Assembly (NCBI GenBank): GCA_016213405.1 | Contig: JACRAM010000016.1 | Location: 33,078 to 97,077, forward strand | Reading direction: 5' to 3' | Length of the DNA: 64,000 bases | From: Bacteroidota bacterium | GTDB lineage: Bacteria; Bacteroidota; Bacteroidia; Palsa-948 | Shown: positions 16,237 through 27,000 of the stretch, one piece after another | Numbering within the stretch: the first letter of the stretch is position 1 | Layout of the letters: every line of letters starts with the position of its first letter | Position numbers and translations under genes: made by a program | Notes under the pieces: generated by a model | Told to the model about the DNA's origin: nothing | What the model saw: the letters and a program-made list of their open reading frames with translations, nothing else | Databases searched by the model: none

Positions 16237-19200
16237 TTAACGGACCAGCGAAACGTTGCCGTTCTTATTAATAAAGTCCTCCGTAATCAGATTAACATTC
16301 AGGATATAGAAGAACACAGCCGGGTCGCATAGTTTTCCTTTAAAGTAGCCATCCCATCCGTCATTTGATTTATTAACGATGCTAACATCATCGGTATGAT
16401 ACACCACCTGCCCCCATCGGTTATAAATGGTGAAGTCAAGCGATTTTATGCAGGGCGTTCTGATGGTTACAAAATCATTTTTACCGTCAGCATTCGGAGA
16501 AAATGCGCTGGGTATGAAAATATCTTCGCACTCAATCCGCACATTAACAATCACTGTGTCAGTGGCTGTACATCCGTTGGCATCAGTTGTAGTGAGAATA
16601 TAAGTAGTTGTAGCGGTTGGATTAGCAACAGGATTAGGACAAGTTCCGCAGTTCAAACCGGTGGTAGGGTTCCAGTTGTAGGTTCCGGTGCTGGTAGTTC
16701 CTGTAAGTGTAGTTTGCGCTCCAATGAGTATTGTGTAAGGATTAGCGGTTGCCAAAGCAGTTGGCACAGGGGAAACATTCACATTGATGGTGGCTGTATC
16801 AGAACTGCAGGCATTTGATCCAATCACAGTGTAAGTTGTGCTTGTAGTCGGAGAATCTGTAATGGTTGCAGAAGTTGCACCATTATTCCACCATGAATAA
16901 GCCCCACCACCTGATGCTGTAAGAGTTATTGAGACTCCGGCACAAATGCTTGTTATCCCGTTCACAGAAACATTCACAGGAGGAATCACATTTATCAAAG
17001 CGCTGGCACTGGCAGTGCAGCCATTCGCATCCGTAACAGTTACAGCATAAGTTGTGTCTGCTGTAGGACACACATTAATAGAAGAAGTGGACTGCCCGCT
17101 TGACCACACATACGTGTTGCCGCCAAAAGCAAACAGCGAATCGCATCCACCCACGCAAATGATGGCGGAAGTTGCAGTAACCGAAGCGGTGGGAAGAGGA
17201 TTGACTCCAATTGAAATGCTGGTTGTATCGGCACATCCGCCATTGGAAACAATTACTGAATAGGTGGTGGGAGAAACAGGATTCACAACAATCACAGGAG
17301 TTGTTTGTCCGCCAGGTGTCCATGAATAAGCAGCTCCACCGCTGCCGGTGAGAGTAGTAGAACTTCCTGCGCAAACCGTTGTTGAACCGGTTACCGTAAT
17401 GCTTGCTGTGGGCTGAGCAGTTACAGTAACAGAGAATGTGGCAGTGCCAGTACAGCCCAGCGCATTGGTAGCGGTAACTGTATAATCAGTGTTTGTTGTT
17501 GGAAATACCGATATTGAAGTTGATGTCTGCCCTCCGGGATTCCACACATACGTTCCTCCGCCTGATGCGGTAAGCGTTGTGGGTTGCCCTGAACAGATAG
17601 TAGAATTTGTTCCCGTAATAGAAGCGGTAACCGAGCCAACATTCACAGTAGCGCTCGCTGTGTCGGTGCAGCCGTTGGCGCCCGTTACAGTAACAGTATA
17701 TCCGGTATTGGTTGTTGGTGAAACAGTAATTGAAGTGGTGGTCTGCGCTGTCGGATTCCAAACATACGTTCCACCGCCCGATGCGGTAAGCGTTGTGCTG
17801 CTTCCGTTGCAGATAGTGGTGTTTCCGCTGATAGCAGCAGCGGGCAATGCATTCACATTTACCACAACAGAATCCTCTGCTGTTCCGCAGGAATTTGTTA
17901 CAGAAAATGTATAGGTGGTGGTGGTGGTTGGATTAACCACAATTGAAATAGTTATTTGTCCGCCCGGATTCCAAAGATAAGTTCCGGTGCCGGCTCCTGT
18001 GAGAGTTGTATTGCTTCCGTTGCAGATAGTAGCATCCGTTCCCGCGTTTGCAGTAGGCAAGGGATTTACCGTCACAGAAATAGCAGCGGTGTCGGAACAT
18101 CCGTTCCCGTCTGTAACAGTTACCGTATAACCTGTGGCAGAAGTAAGATTCACAATGAGTGTATCGGTTGTCGCGCCTGTGTTCCATACATATCCCGTTC
18201 CACCGGTTGCCACCAGCGTGTCATTCAGCCCAAAACAAATAGTTGAGTTTCCGGCAATAGCCGCAGTGGGCAATGCATTTACATTTATGGTCAGCGTATC
18301 TGAATCGGTGCATCCGAATGAATCGGTGATGGTAACGGTGTAGTTGGTTGCCGAAGTGGGAGAAACTGTGATGCAGGAAGTGGTGGGTCCCGCACTCCAT
18401 GCATACGTTCCGCCACCGGTTGCACAAAGAGTGGATGAACTGCCGGAACATACGGGAGAATTTCCGCTCACCGTTGCAAGGGGCGCATCAATAATTACCC
18501 ACACGGAATCTTCTGCTGTTCCGCATCCGGTAGTAATTGTTACTGTATAATTTGTTGAAGCCGTTGGATTAGCCGTTGGATTAGCAATGCTTGTATTATT
18601 CAATCCTGTTCCGGGAGACCATGCATAAGTTCCGCTTCCGCTGGCAATAAGTGTTGTATTTCCGCCCATACATATTGTTGCATCTGTTCCAGCATTTACT
18701 GAAGGAGTGGTGGTGATGGTCACCATAACAGAATCATCTATGCTTCCGCAAGAGTTTGTTACTGTAACCGTATAAGAAGTTGTTACTGTGGGGTTCGCTG
18801 TAGGATTTGCATCGGTTGTGCTGCTTAACCCTGTTGATGGCGACCAGAGAAAAGTTCCGTTTCCTGTTGCGTTGAGTGTTGTATTAAAACCCGAACAGAT
18901 GGAAACATCCGTTCCTGCATTTGCAGTTGGAAGTGGATTAACGGTAACCGTAAAGACATCATCATCCGAACATCCGTTTGCATCGGTTGCTGTTACCGTA
19001 TAAGTTGTTGTTGATGTGGGATTGTCAGTAAGTGGATTCGAAGTGGAACCATTATTCCACCATGAAAAACTTGTTCCACCGGAAGCGGTGAGCGTTGTGG
19101 TTTGTCCTACGCAAATCGGATTGGTTCCCCCAATTCCTGCAACAGCAGCAGAAAATATATCTACGGTTGAAGTTGCGGTGTTAGAACATCCGTTCGCATC

Positions 19201-20127
19201 CGTTCCCCAAACGGTGTAGGTTGTAGAAGTAGTTGGACTTACAGTAATTGAAGTGGTTACCGCACCTGTGCTCCAGGAATAACTTGTGCCTCCTGAGCCG
19301 GTAAGTGTGGCGCTGTTTCCATTACAAATGGAGGTAGCTCCTCCGCTGATAGAAACTGCAGGAAGCGCGTTCACATTTACAGTGGCAGTTGCCGTGTTTG
19401 AACATCCAACCGCATCGGTTCCCCAAACAGTGTAAGTGGTGGAAGACGGAGGGCTTACCGTAATTGGATTTGTTACCGCGCCTGTGCTCCATGAATAGGT
19501 GGAACCTCCTGTGCCGGTAAGTGTTGCGCTGGTGCCGTTGCAAATGGAGGATGCCGCTCCGCTTATTGAAATACTAGGAGGAGAATTTATATTCACAGTT
19601 CCGGTTGCTGTGTTGGAACATCCTGCGGCATTTGTTCCCCAAACCGTATAACTCGTAGCGGTGGTTGGCGATACCGTAATTGAAGTGGTTACTGCGCCAG
19701 TGCTCCAGGAATAGGTTGAGCCGCCAGTGCCGCTAAGCGTTGCACCGTTTCCTATGCAAATTGATCCTGCTCCGGTCATGCCAACACCGGGGAGCGCGTT
19801 TACAGTAACGGTAACCGTTCCGGTTTCTGTACAAGAAACGCCATCCGTAACAAGGCAGGTATAGGTTTGAGTTCCGGCAGGAGTGGCAACAGGATTTGAA
19901 AGATTGGGATTGTTTAAAGTTCCAACAGGTGTCCATGCGTAAGTATAGGGAGCGCTGGTGCCGCTTCCGGTTGCATTAAGAGTTGCAGATTGCCCTGCGC
20001 AGATAGTAACATTTGCAGACATGGTAACCACAGGCGGTGTACACATGGTCTTTAAATGTTTCTGAGCAACAGAGGGATTGATGGCAATGGCAAACAGGAA
20101 TAAAAGAAAAAGTATGAATCGTTTCAT
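16237..20127 (-). CDS. Giant Ig-like-repeat adhesin with T9SS type B sorting domain
   Basis: A 1296-residue secreted protein. A signal peptide (MKRFILFLLFLFAIAINPSVA) is followed by about 16 Ig-like/PKD-like repeats of roughly 75-80 residues. Each begins with a form of ICxGxxxTLxAxGG-TYxW and ends TSYTVTVTDxxGCxxxxTVTV. The type-B gliding-motility CTD closes the protein (FIPSAFSPNADGKNDFVTI ... IYNRWGQVVYHT ... GWDGYFKGKLCDP). Paired Cys in the repeats suggest disulfides. Such proteins are cell-surface adhesins or filaments carried by T9SS. Unlike the other type-B protein in the window it has no PorP/SprF gene next to it, so a partner elsewhere would be needed. It ends with a strong terminator at 16142-16175. 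Confidence 0.9.
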   Translation of the reverse strand: MKRFILFLLFLFAIAINPSVAQKHLKTMCTPPVVTMSANVTICAGQSATLNATGSGTSAPYTYAWTPVGTLNNPNLSNPVATPAGTQTYTCLVTDGVSCTETGTVTVTVNALPGVGMTGAGSICIGNGATLSGTGGSTYSWSTGAVTTSITVSPTTATSYTVWGTNAAGCSNTATGTVNINSPPSISISGAASSICNGTSATLTGTGGSTYSWSTGAVTNPITVSPPSSTTYTVWGTDAVGCSNTATATVNVNALPAVSISGGATSICNGNSATLTGSGGTSYSWSTGAVTTSITVSPTTSTTYTVWGTDANGCSNTATSTVDIFSAAVAGIGGTNPICVGQTTTLTASGGTSFSWWNNGSTSNPLTDNPTSTTTYTVTATDANGCSDDDVFTVTVNPLPTANAGTDVSICSGFNTTLNATGNGTFLWSPSTGLSSTTDANPTANPTVTTSYTVTVTNSCGSIDDSVMVTITTTPSVNAGTDATICMGGNTTLIASGSGTYAWSPGTGLNNTSIANPTANPTASTNYTVTITTGCGTAEDSVWVIIDAPLATVSGNSPVCSGSSSTLCATGGGTYAWSAGPTTSCITVSPTSATNYTVTITDSFGCTDSDTLTINVNALPTAAIAGNSTICFGLNDTLVATGGTGYVWNTGATTDTLIVNLTSATGYTVTVTDGNGCSDTAAISVTVNPLPTANAGTDATICNGSNTTLTGAGTGTYLWNPGGQITISIVVNPTTTTTYTFSVTNSCGTAEDSVVVNVNALPAAAISGNTTICNGSSTTLTASGGGTYVWNPTAQTTTSITVSPTTNTGYTVTVTGANGCTDTASATVNVGSVTASITGTNSTICSGQPTTLTASGGGTYVWNPGGQTSTSISVFPTTNTDYTVTATNALGCTGTATFSVTVTAQPTASITVTGSTTVCAGSSTTLTGSGGAAYSWTPGGQTTPVIVVNPVSPTTYSVIVSNGGCADTTSISIGVNPLPTASVTATSAIICVGGCDSLFAFGGNTYVWSSGQSTSSINVCPTADTTYAVTVTDANGCTASASALINVIPPVNVSVNGITSICAGVSITLTASGGGAYSWWNNGATSATITDSPTTSTTYTVIGSNACSSDTATINVNVSPVPTALATANPYTILIGAQTTLTGTTSTGTYNWNPTTGLNCGTCPNPVANPTATTTYILTTTDANGCTATDTVIVNVRIECEDIFIPSAFSPNADGKNDFVTIRTPCIKSLDFTIYNRWGQVVYHTDDVSIVNKSNDGWDGYFKGKLCDPAVFFYILNVNLITEDFINKNGNVSLVR

Positions 20128-20357
20128 GAGATGGGATGAGTTAATTTGGAAAATACAAAATTCATCGTCAGGAATTTAATCGGGGTGTACAAATATATAC
20201 ATTAATATTTCAATGATGCAGTTGTAAAGTTATTTTTTAAACAATAAGATAAACAACTATATTGCAAGGTTAAGTAGGCTTATGAATATTGCCAAATCTA
20301 TTATTGACTGATAATTAGGAATCAATCCATCCTGTTGCATAAAAAAAGTTAGTATAC
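20128..20357. other. Intergenic, promoter region of the adhesin gene
   Basis: About 230 AT-rich bases upstream of the minus-strand adhesin gene. I can point to no gene or certain promoter. The rest of the 457-base gap is the element at 20358-20511 and the promoter of the next gene. Confidence 0.4.
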
Positions 20358-20511
20358 TAACGCAAGTTGCTAGTTCGTGCACTATGAAAAATATATCGGG
20401 GCTAAAGCCCATTATCTCCTGCTATTCCTGTAACCCCATCCTTAAGGATGGGGTTAATGAGTCACGGAGAGAAAAGGGCTTTAGCCCTGAAACAACTAGC
20501 AACTTACGTTA
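20358..20511. mobile_element. MITE-like element with TAACGCAAGTTGCTAGTT ends
   Basis: Left end TAACGCAAGTTGCTAGTT and right end AACTAGCAACTTACGTTA are near-perfect inverted repeats of 18 bp. Inside are a GGGGCTAAAGCCC arm, a CCCCATCCTTAAGGATGGGG hairpin and a GGGCTTTAGCCC arm, the same modules as in the composite at 9051-9404. No ORF. Confidence 0.75.
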
Positions 20512-20555
20512 TACTATTTGATTAGTACGGAAAACCATTGTTACAATTCAAATAT

Positions 20556-20563
20556 TAAATTTG
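20556..20563 (+). promoter_or_regulatory. Putative -7 box (TAAATTTG)
   Basis: TAnnTTTG match 22 bases before the ATG at 20585. A TTG lies upstream, but at shorter spacing than usual. Confidence 0.4.
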
Positions 20564-20584
20564 CAAACCATTAACGAAATACGT

Positions 20585-22048
20585 ATGAGAACTAAATTAC
20601 TAATTTCCTTTTTCAATATCGCCTGCAGCTTTTTGTCATTCACATTTTCTTTTTCACAAGCCAGCTACACCATCAAAGGGAAAATCAAAGGGCTGCACGA
20701 TACGGTTTGTTATTTCGGAAATCATTACGGCAATAAGCAGTATGTGAAGGATACCACCAGGGTTGACAAGGACGGCAATTTTGTTTTCAAGGGAAATAAA
20801 AAACTGGATGGCGGAATTTATCTCATTGTTCTTCCCAGCAAAAAGTATTTTGAAATCCTGATTGATAAAGAGCAGAACTTTTATGTAGAAACCGACACCA
20901 CATCCAAGATGGTTGAACGCATGAAGATAAAAGGTTCGGAGGACAATATTGCATTCTACAAATACCTGCATTTTATTTCTGACGAGCAAAGCAAAGCTGA
21001 GCCGATGAGAAAAAGAATCGTCAAAATCAAAGAGGATTCTCTTGCTGCCGCCACTGCCAAAAAAGATTCTATAAAAATTCTGCAGGATAAAGTCAGCGCC
21101 ATTGACAGAGAGGTAGAAAAATATAAAGAGGATTTTATCAAAATGCATCCTGAATCTTTCCTTACTGCAATCTTTAAGGCGCAGACTGAAGTGCCCACAC
21201 CGGAAACTCCCTTGCTTCCCAACGGAAAAAAAGATTCAACCTTTCCTTACTTTTATTACAAGCAGCATTACTGGGATAATATTCCTCTCACGGATGACCG
21301 GCTGCTGCGTACTCCCATTTTTCACGCCAAGCTGAAATATTTTTTTGATAAAGTAGTGGTTCAGCATCCTGACTCCATCATTAAGGAATCAGATATTCTC
21401 ATAGACAAAACAAAGGGGAACAAAGAAACATTCAAGTACATTGTTTACTATATGACCTACACCTATGAAACATCTGCCATCATGGGAATGGATGCCGTGT
21501 TTGTTCATGAAGTGGAAAAATTTTACGTGACTAAAAAAGCCTTTTGGGTGGATTCCATCCAAATACAGAAAATAGTTCACAGGGGAATGACACTTAAGCC
21601 GCTTCTGCTCGGCAAACCATCGCCTCCCATCATCATGCAGGATTCTTCCGATAAAAATATTTCTCTTTATGAAGTGAAAGCAAAATACACCGTGCTTATT
21701 TTCTGGGATCCCGATTGCGGCCACTGCCAGAAAGTTTTACCAAAGCTCAAAGAGGTGTATGACAAATCTCTTAAATCAAAAGGCGTGGAAGTTTTCGCAG
21801 TGGATATTGAAGACGATGCAGCCAAATGGAAAAAATTTGTTGTTGATAAAAAAATGAACTGGATCAACACGCACGACAAGTACAAGCAATATTATCTGCG
21901 TGAATTATTTGACATTTACAGCACTCCTGTTATTTATATACTTGATGAGAACAAGCGCATCCAGGCAAAGCGCATTGATGTGGACCAACTCGATGACTTT
22001 ATTGACCACCTGGAGAAAGTGAAGGAGATGGAGAAGAAACGACAATAG
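20585..22048 (+). CDS. Periplasmic thioredoxin-fold protein (DUF4369-like plus TlpA-like)
   Basis: A 487-residue exported protein. The ATG at 20585 opens a good signal peptide (MRTKLLISFFNIACSFLSFTFSFSQ); the frame upstream begins with TTG. Residues about 25-130 resemble DUF4369 (YTIKGKIKGLHDTVCYFGNH), the middle is helical and charged, and the last 140 residues are a TlpA/AhpC-type thioredoxin domain with a CxxC redox motif (FWDPDCGHCQKVLPKLKE) and the cis-Pro region (YSTPVIYILDENKR). It is probably a thiol-disulfide oxidoreductase of the periplasm. It stands alone, followed by an inverted repeat and a convergent small gene. Confidence 0.87.
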   Translation: MRTKLLISFFNIACSFLSFTFSFSQASYTIKGKIKGLHDTVCYFGNHYGNKQYVKDTTRVDKDGNFVFKGNKKLDGGIYLIVLPSKKYFEILIDKEQNFYVETDTTSKMVERMKIKGSEDNIAFYKYLHFISDEQSKAEPMRKRIVKIKEDSLAAATAKKDSIKILQDKVSAIDREVEKYKEDFIKMHPESFLTAIFKAQTEVPTPETPLLPNGKKDSTFPYFYYKQHYWDNIPLTDDRLLRTPIFHAKLKYFFDKVVVQHPDSIIKESDILIDKTKGNKETFKYIVYYMTYTYETSAIMGMDAVFVHEVEKFYVTKKAFWVDSIQIQKIVHRGMTLKPLLLGKPSPPIIMQDSSDKNISLYEVKAKYTVLIFWDPDCGHCQKVLPKLKEVYDKSLKSKGVEVFAVDIEDDAAKWKKFVVDKKMNWINTHDKYKQYYLRELFDIYSTPVIYILDENKRIQAKRIDVDQLDDFIDHLEKVKEMEKKRQ

Positions 22049-22112
22049 TTTACAGTTTACGGTCTTCTGTTTCCAGTTCAACAACCGTAAACTACAGACA
22101 GGAAACCGTAAA
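22049..22112. repeat. GTTTACGGT inverted repeat between convergent genes
   Basis: GTTTACAGTTTACGGTCTTC and GTTTCC on the left pair with GGAAACCGTAAAC on the right. It may serve as a terminator for both genes. It resembles the GTTTACTG family that forms signal peptides elsewhere in the window. Confidence 0.6.
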
Positions 22113-22113
22113 C

Positions 22114-22320
22114 CTATTTATCTTCCGCCTTATACAGCACAGCGAAGATGAACAGCGCAATAGCGGATGAAACAAAAATCACCAGCAACGTGCTGAGAGA
22201 TTTCTGAAGTATCTGTTCAATCTGAATAATGTCCCATATGGCAAGTATGGAAACAATGGTGAAGAACAGAACAAGCGCAACCAGCGCGATGGCGGAAATT
22301 TTTCTTACTAATGCTATCAT
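22114..22320 (-). CDS. Small two-helix membrane protein
   Basis: A 68-residue protein starting at the ATG at 22320 (MIALVRKISAIALVALVLFF). It has two predicted membrane helices (about residues 7-29 and 42-62) and a short charged tail (YKAEDK). The family is not recognised. It shares a divergent promoter region with the DUF6580-like gene, which is also a membrane protein. Confidence 0.65.
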   Translation of the reverse strand: MIALVRKISAIALVALVLFFTIVSILAIWDIIQIEQILQKSLSTLLVIFVSSAIALFIFAVLYKAEDK

Positions 22321-22359
22321 GGTGTTATTTTTTTTATTTCGTGATTGAGGATTAAAGAT

Positions 22360-22367
22360 TATTTTTG
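22360..22367 (+). promoter_or_regulatory. Putative -7 box (TATTTTTG)
   Basis: TAnnTTTG match 22 bases before the ATG at 22389. No good -33 box is seen. Confidence 0.35.
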
Positions 22368-22388
22368 TAATTCCAAAAGTAAAAAAAT

Positions 22389-22958
22389 ATGAAGTCAAAA
22401 ATATTCACACCGAGATTCCTGTTCATAACTATCGCCATACTTCTTGCAGCGCTCAGCCGTGTGCTCCCCCACCCTTTCAATTTCACTCCCATTGGCGCCA
22501 TGGCATTGTTTGGCGGAGCGTGTCTCAGCAATAAAAAACTCGCTTTCATTATACCTCTTCTTGCCATGTTTATCAGCGACTGCATACTTGAATTGTTTTT
22601 CGGATACGGGTTTCACAATACCATTATATATGTATACGCAAGTTTTGTTCTCATCACCTTTATCGGCATTTACATCCGCAGCAACGCTAAAGCAGGCACT
22701 ATTATTTTAGCATCGCTCATTTCTTCTGTTCTTTTCTTTGTTGTTACAAATTTTGGCGTGTGGCAGGTTGCTGCCCCGATGCAATCAGGAGCGGCAGGAT
22801 TACTGAGCACTTACTTAATTGCCATTCCGTTTTACAGCAATGATCTTTTCGGAAGTTTTTTTCTGAATACCATCATGGGTGATTTGTTCTTCAGCGGAAT
22901 TCTGTTCGGCTCACTCTATTTTGCAAAGGCAAAATTTCCGGCACTTGTCCGGGCTTAA
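22389..22958 (+). CDS. DUF6580-like integral membrane protein, ECF-transporter-like
   Basis: A 189-residue polytopic membrane protein with five or six hydrophobic helices. The sequence LPHPFNFTPIGAMALFGGAC near the N-terminus, and the alternation of helices with short loops, match the DUF6580 group, which has the look of an ECF transporter S-component (substrate-binding membrane subunit). No energising ATPase genes are adjacent, so the substrate and partner are unknown. A Gly/Ala-rich middle (PMQSGAAGLLSTYLIAIPFY) and the final helix LFFSGILFGSLYF are also typical. The stop codon directly abuts the convergent stop of the next gene. Confidence 0.75.
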   Translation: MKSKIFTPRFLFITIAILLAALSRVLPHPFNFTPIGAMALFGGACLSNKKLAFIIPLLAMFISDCILELFFGYGFHNTIIYVYASFVLITFIGIYIRSNAKAGTIILASLISSVLFFVVTNFGVWQVAAPMQSGAAGLLSTYLIAIPFYSNDLFGSFFLNTIMGDLFFSGILFGSLYFAKAKFPALVRA

Positions 22959-23966
22959 TTATTTCACACTCACCTTCACCGAATAGCTGCCTGTGTTGCT
23001 TGCGTTATAAACAGTTTCGTAAACAGAAAGGAACAACATTCCTGAACCTTGTACTGAACCGTTGAACTTGGCTCCTGCTTTCATCACCGTTCCGTTCTCG
23101 CCAATTTTATAAACCACATTTCCGTAGGTGGGATAGGTGGAACCGCTTCCATAATCTCCTTCGCCATAATCAACATCACTGGTGGCTGCTCCGGATATTT
23201 TACCATCGGGCTTGTATTTGTTGTTCGACAAACTCGCAAAAGTAATTTCTCCGGTTGCCGAGATGTTCAGCTTCTGCCCCTGCTTCATCATGATTCCTGT
23301 CTTCAGCCAGCCGCCAGCGCTGTTGGCACTGATATGTTTTGAACCAAGAAGAATAAAATTCCGGTCAGAGCCATCGCCTGTGGGTGTGTAAAGCACATCA
23401 ATGTGCTGAATTTTTTCTTTCGGAAGAGAAAGCATTCCGTATTCTGTTTTCAGGTCAATCTTTTTGAAATCGTATCTGCCGCCCATGGTATATTGCCCGT
23501 CAATCGTAATCACATCCTTGTCAGAAATGTTTTCATCCACATTCAAAGAAGCTTTCAAATCATTGAGGGCGGATTCAGGAGTATAATCGGTGTATTCGGC
23601 AGGAACATATTTTTCGGAATAAATAAAATCACTTATTATTTGTATGGAGCCGATACTCATCTTGGTAAGTTCTTCATACGCGCTCTTGCGCATGGCTTCA
23701 TCCGAGTTGCCCATCTGCTTGATGAGATTGATGATTTTTGTTTCGTTGCCTTTATCGGGCGTGATGCCCAAATCAAGCGAGGAAACATTCTGCAATGGGA
23801 TTTCAAGTTTTCCGTAATCCGTAACAAGCGAAACATTTCCCATCTGGGTTTTTCCGCTGAAAGAACTTCCGTCCCGAAGGTTCACCCTGATTTCGGTTTC
23901 TTTGGTTTGTGAAACACCGATTACACAGATTGACAAGAGAAAGATTACACTGATTATTTTTTTCAT
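22959..23966 (-). CDS. Secreted protein with duplicated N-terminal motif and PA-IL-like C-terminal domain
   Basis: A 335-residue exported protein. The signal peptide is MKKIISVIFLLSICVIGVSQ. The N-terminal part carries two related segments, each ending in a Tyr-Gly-x-Leu-(Glu/Ser)-(Ile/Leu)-Pro motif (DYGKLEIPLQNVSSLDLG and EYGMLSLPKEKIQHIDVL), separated by a helical region (about residues 75-125). The last 130 residues (GGWLKTGIMMKQGQKLNISA ... VVYKIGENGTVMKAGAKF ... GMLFLSVYETVYNASNTGSY) have the strand pattern of the PA-IL galactose-binding lectin fold. Sugar binding is possible but not shown. The DNA of the signal peptide is a copy of an interspersed repeat found intergenically at 38794-38890. 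Confidence 0.78.
   Translation of the reverse strand: MKKIISVIFLLSICVIGVSQTKETEIRVNLRDGSSFSGKTQMGNVSLVTDYGKLEIPLQNVSSLDLGITPDKGNETKIINLIKQMGNSDEAMRKSAYEELTKMSIGSIQIISDFIYSEKYVPAEYTDYTPESALNDLKASLNVDENISDKDVITIDGQYTMGGRYDFKKIDLKTEYGMLSLPKEKIQHIDVLYTPTGDGSDRNFILLGSKHISANSAGGWLKTGIMMKQGQKLNISATGEITFASLSNNKYKPDGKISGAATSDVDYGEGDYGSGSTYPTYGNVVYKIGENGTVMKAGAKFNGSVQGSGMLFLSVYETVYNASNTGSYSVKVSVK
23905..23966. repeat. ATCAGTGTAATC repeat forming a signal peptide
   Basis: On the coding strand AATCAGTGTAATCTTTCT is followed by ATCTGTGTAATCGGTG, the same arrangement as at 38846-38890 and 55041-55078. It encodes IISVIFLLSICVIGV. Confidence 0.75.
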
Positions 23967-24026
23967 GGCGATTTATTTTATTTATGAGATGCGGTTAAAT
24001 TCCAATTCCACAAATCTCAAATCTAT

Positions 24027-27000
24027 TTATTTCGTTTCATTTTCAAAGGTTATCTCTGTGATAGGAGTATTGTCCTTAAAGCAATAAATTCCTCCCCAGT
24101 TGTGTGTCACTTTTGTATACACTCCGGCAAAATCATCTTTGATAACCACTCTGCGAAGGACTACTTTTCCGTTATCTGAAAATTCTTCTTCTGTAACGCC
24201 ATTCGGATATTTAGCGCGCAGTTCCGATTGATAAACCTTTTTCTTTTCTTCTTCAGAAATTACGGGCGTTTTATCCTTGGGTTTAGTATTCTGAGCGAGA
24301 AGGGCTGCTTTCAGCAGCGACTCAATTTGCGTGAGGCGCTGCTTCGGATATTTTTCATTGGGTTTGTACGTGAGCGCCTCTTCGTAAGCGGGTTTTGCAC
24401 GCAAATAATCTTTTACTCCAAACGCCTTATCTCCCCTGTCAATGCATTGATTGTATTTAATCAGCACATTATTGCTTGCCTGAGCTTCGCCTCTCGCCTT
24501 TTCAATTTTTTCAATCTCTGCCAGCTTATCCTTTGGGTATTGCTCGTCCGGTTTATAGGTGAGCGCCTCGTTGTAAGAAGCTTTTGCATTGGCAAAGGTC
24601 TGTTCTTTGAAAGCGAAATCACCGCGCATGACAGCAGACAGATAATTATCATTCAATGTTTTGTCAGCTGCGTTTTTTGATGCAAGGTCTTTCAGAATTT
24701 TGTCAATCTCTGCAAGTTTATTTTTAGGGTATTGTTCCAAAGGCTTGATTCCGCTTGCTTCGGTGTATCCCGCTTTTGCAGCCGTATAGTCTTTTGAATT
24801 AAATCCGTTGTCTCCAGTAGCAATAGCGGCTTTATATTTATCATCAATTTCTTTTTGCTTTGCCGCATTGGATTTTTGCGCGTCAAGGTCGGCAAGTATT
24901 TTATCTATCTCAGCAATTCTTTGTTTCGGGTATTGTTCAGCAGGTTTCACACCCAGCGCTTCATTGTATGCTGATTTAGAATTACTGTAATCCTTCGCAT
25001 TGAAAAGTTTATCTGCCTTTGCGATAGCATCGCTATACAGTTTGTCTTTTTCTGCGGCAGATTTCTGCGCGGCAAGGTCGGCAAGCAATTTGTCTATCTC
25101 CGCAATTTTTGTTTTTGGATATTGTTCAGAAGGTTTTATGGTTGACGCCTGCGTGTAAGAATTTTTTGCGCCAGCATAATTCTTTGTTTCGAAAGCAGCA
25201 TCCGCCTTAGCGATGGCATCTTTGTACTGCTGTTCTTTTTGTTTTTCTGCTTCTGCCGCTCCAAGTAATTTATCTATTTCGGCAAGTTTGGTTTTCGGGT
25301 ATTGTTCAGATGGTTTTATTCCGCTTGCCTCTGTGTATCCCGCTCTTGCAGTCGAATAATCTTTTGAAGTGAATGCACCGTCTCCCTTCGCAATGGCGGC
25401 TTTATATTTATCATCAATCTCTTTTTGTTTGGCGGCACTTGCGGCATCAGCAATAAGTTTTTCTATTTCGGCAAGTTTTGTTTTGGGATATTGCTCAGAT
25501 GGTTTTATTCCCGATGCTTCGGTATATCCTGCTTTCGCTGCAGAATAATCTTTTGCGTTGAAAGCATTATCGCCTTTTGTGATTGCTGCCTGATATTTTG
25601 ATTCAATTTCCTTCTGCTTTGCTGCATCTCCTAATAATTTATCAATCTCCGCAAGTTTTGTTTTCGGATAGGGTTCCGAAGGTTTTATTCCGGTCGCTTC
25701 GGTATAACCCGCTCTTGCTGTGGTGTAATCTTTTGAAGTGAATGCCCCATCGCCTTTTGCTATAGCTGCTTTATATTTCTCATCCAGCTCTATTTGTTTC
25801 GCGGCATTGGCGGCATCAGCAAGCAGTTTATCAATCTCTCCAAGCATTTGTTTCGGATAGGGTTCATTCGGCTTAACTCCGATTGCTTCATTAAATCCTG
25901 CTTTTGATGTAACATAATCTTTCGCTTTGAAAGCATTATCTCCTTTGGTGATGGCTGCCTGATATTTTGTGTCAATCTCTTTCTGTTTGGCTGCGTCTCC
26001 TAATAATTTATCGAGCTCTGCAAGTTTTGTTTTCGGATACTGCTCAGCAGGTTTTATTCCGGTCGCTTCGGTGAAAGCGGTTTTTGAAGAAGCATAATCT
26101 TTTGTTCCGAAGGCAGCGTCTCCTTTTGCAATTGCCGCTTTATACTTTTCATCAATTTCTTTCTGCTTGCTTGCATCGGCAAGAAGTTTGTCAATCTCTG
26201 CAATTTTTGTTTTGGGATATTGCTCAGCGGGTTTAATGTATGACGCTTCAGTGAATCCTGCTTTTGCTGTAGTATAATCTTTCGTTCCGAAGGCATTATC
26301 GCCTTTAGCAATGGCGGCTTTATATTTTTCATCAACTTCTTTCTGCTTGTCGGCATCGGCAAGAAGTTTCTCTATTTCGGCAAGTTTTGTTTTAGGATAT
26401 TGCTCCGAAGGTTTTATTCCCGATGCTTCCGTATAAGAAGTTTTTGCAGAAGCATAATCTTTTGAAGTGAATGCTCCATCGCCTTTCGTGATGGCTGCTT
26501 TATACTTTGCATCAATTTCTTTCTGTGCATTTGCATTGGCAAGCAACTTATCTATTTCTGCAAGTTTCTGTTTGGGATAGGCTTCAGCAGGTTTGACTCC
26601 AAGCGCTTCGTTGTAACCCATTTTTGCGGTGGAGTAATCTGCGCTTCCGAAAGCTTTGTCCGCTTTGGCAATGGCTGCTTTATATTTATTGTCAAGTTCC
26701 AATTGTTTCTGCGCTTCCACAGCGGCATTCTTCGCCTTATCAGCCATTTCTTTTTCTACCTGCTTTTGCAAATCAGCCAGTTCAGAAAGTTTGCTCTGAA
26801 TTGCCTGCGTGTATTTTTCATCGTAATTAAAATTGTTCTCAGATGGAATATATTGGTAAATGGCAATGGGCTGGCTCAATATCGCTTCCACTCTTTTGGC
26901 AATTTCAGGAGCGGTGGGCATTTCAAATAAAGTCACATCGGGTTCAAACGGATTGAAATTGCCACCTTCAGCGCGGTCGGCAGGAACATTAGCGGTGACT

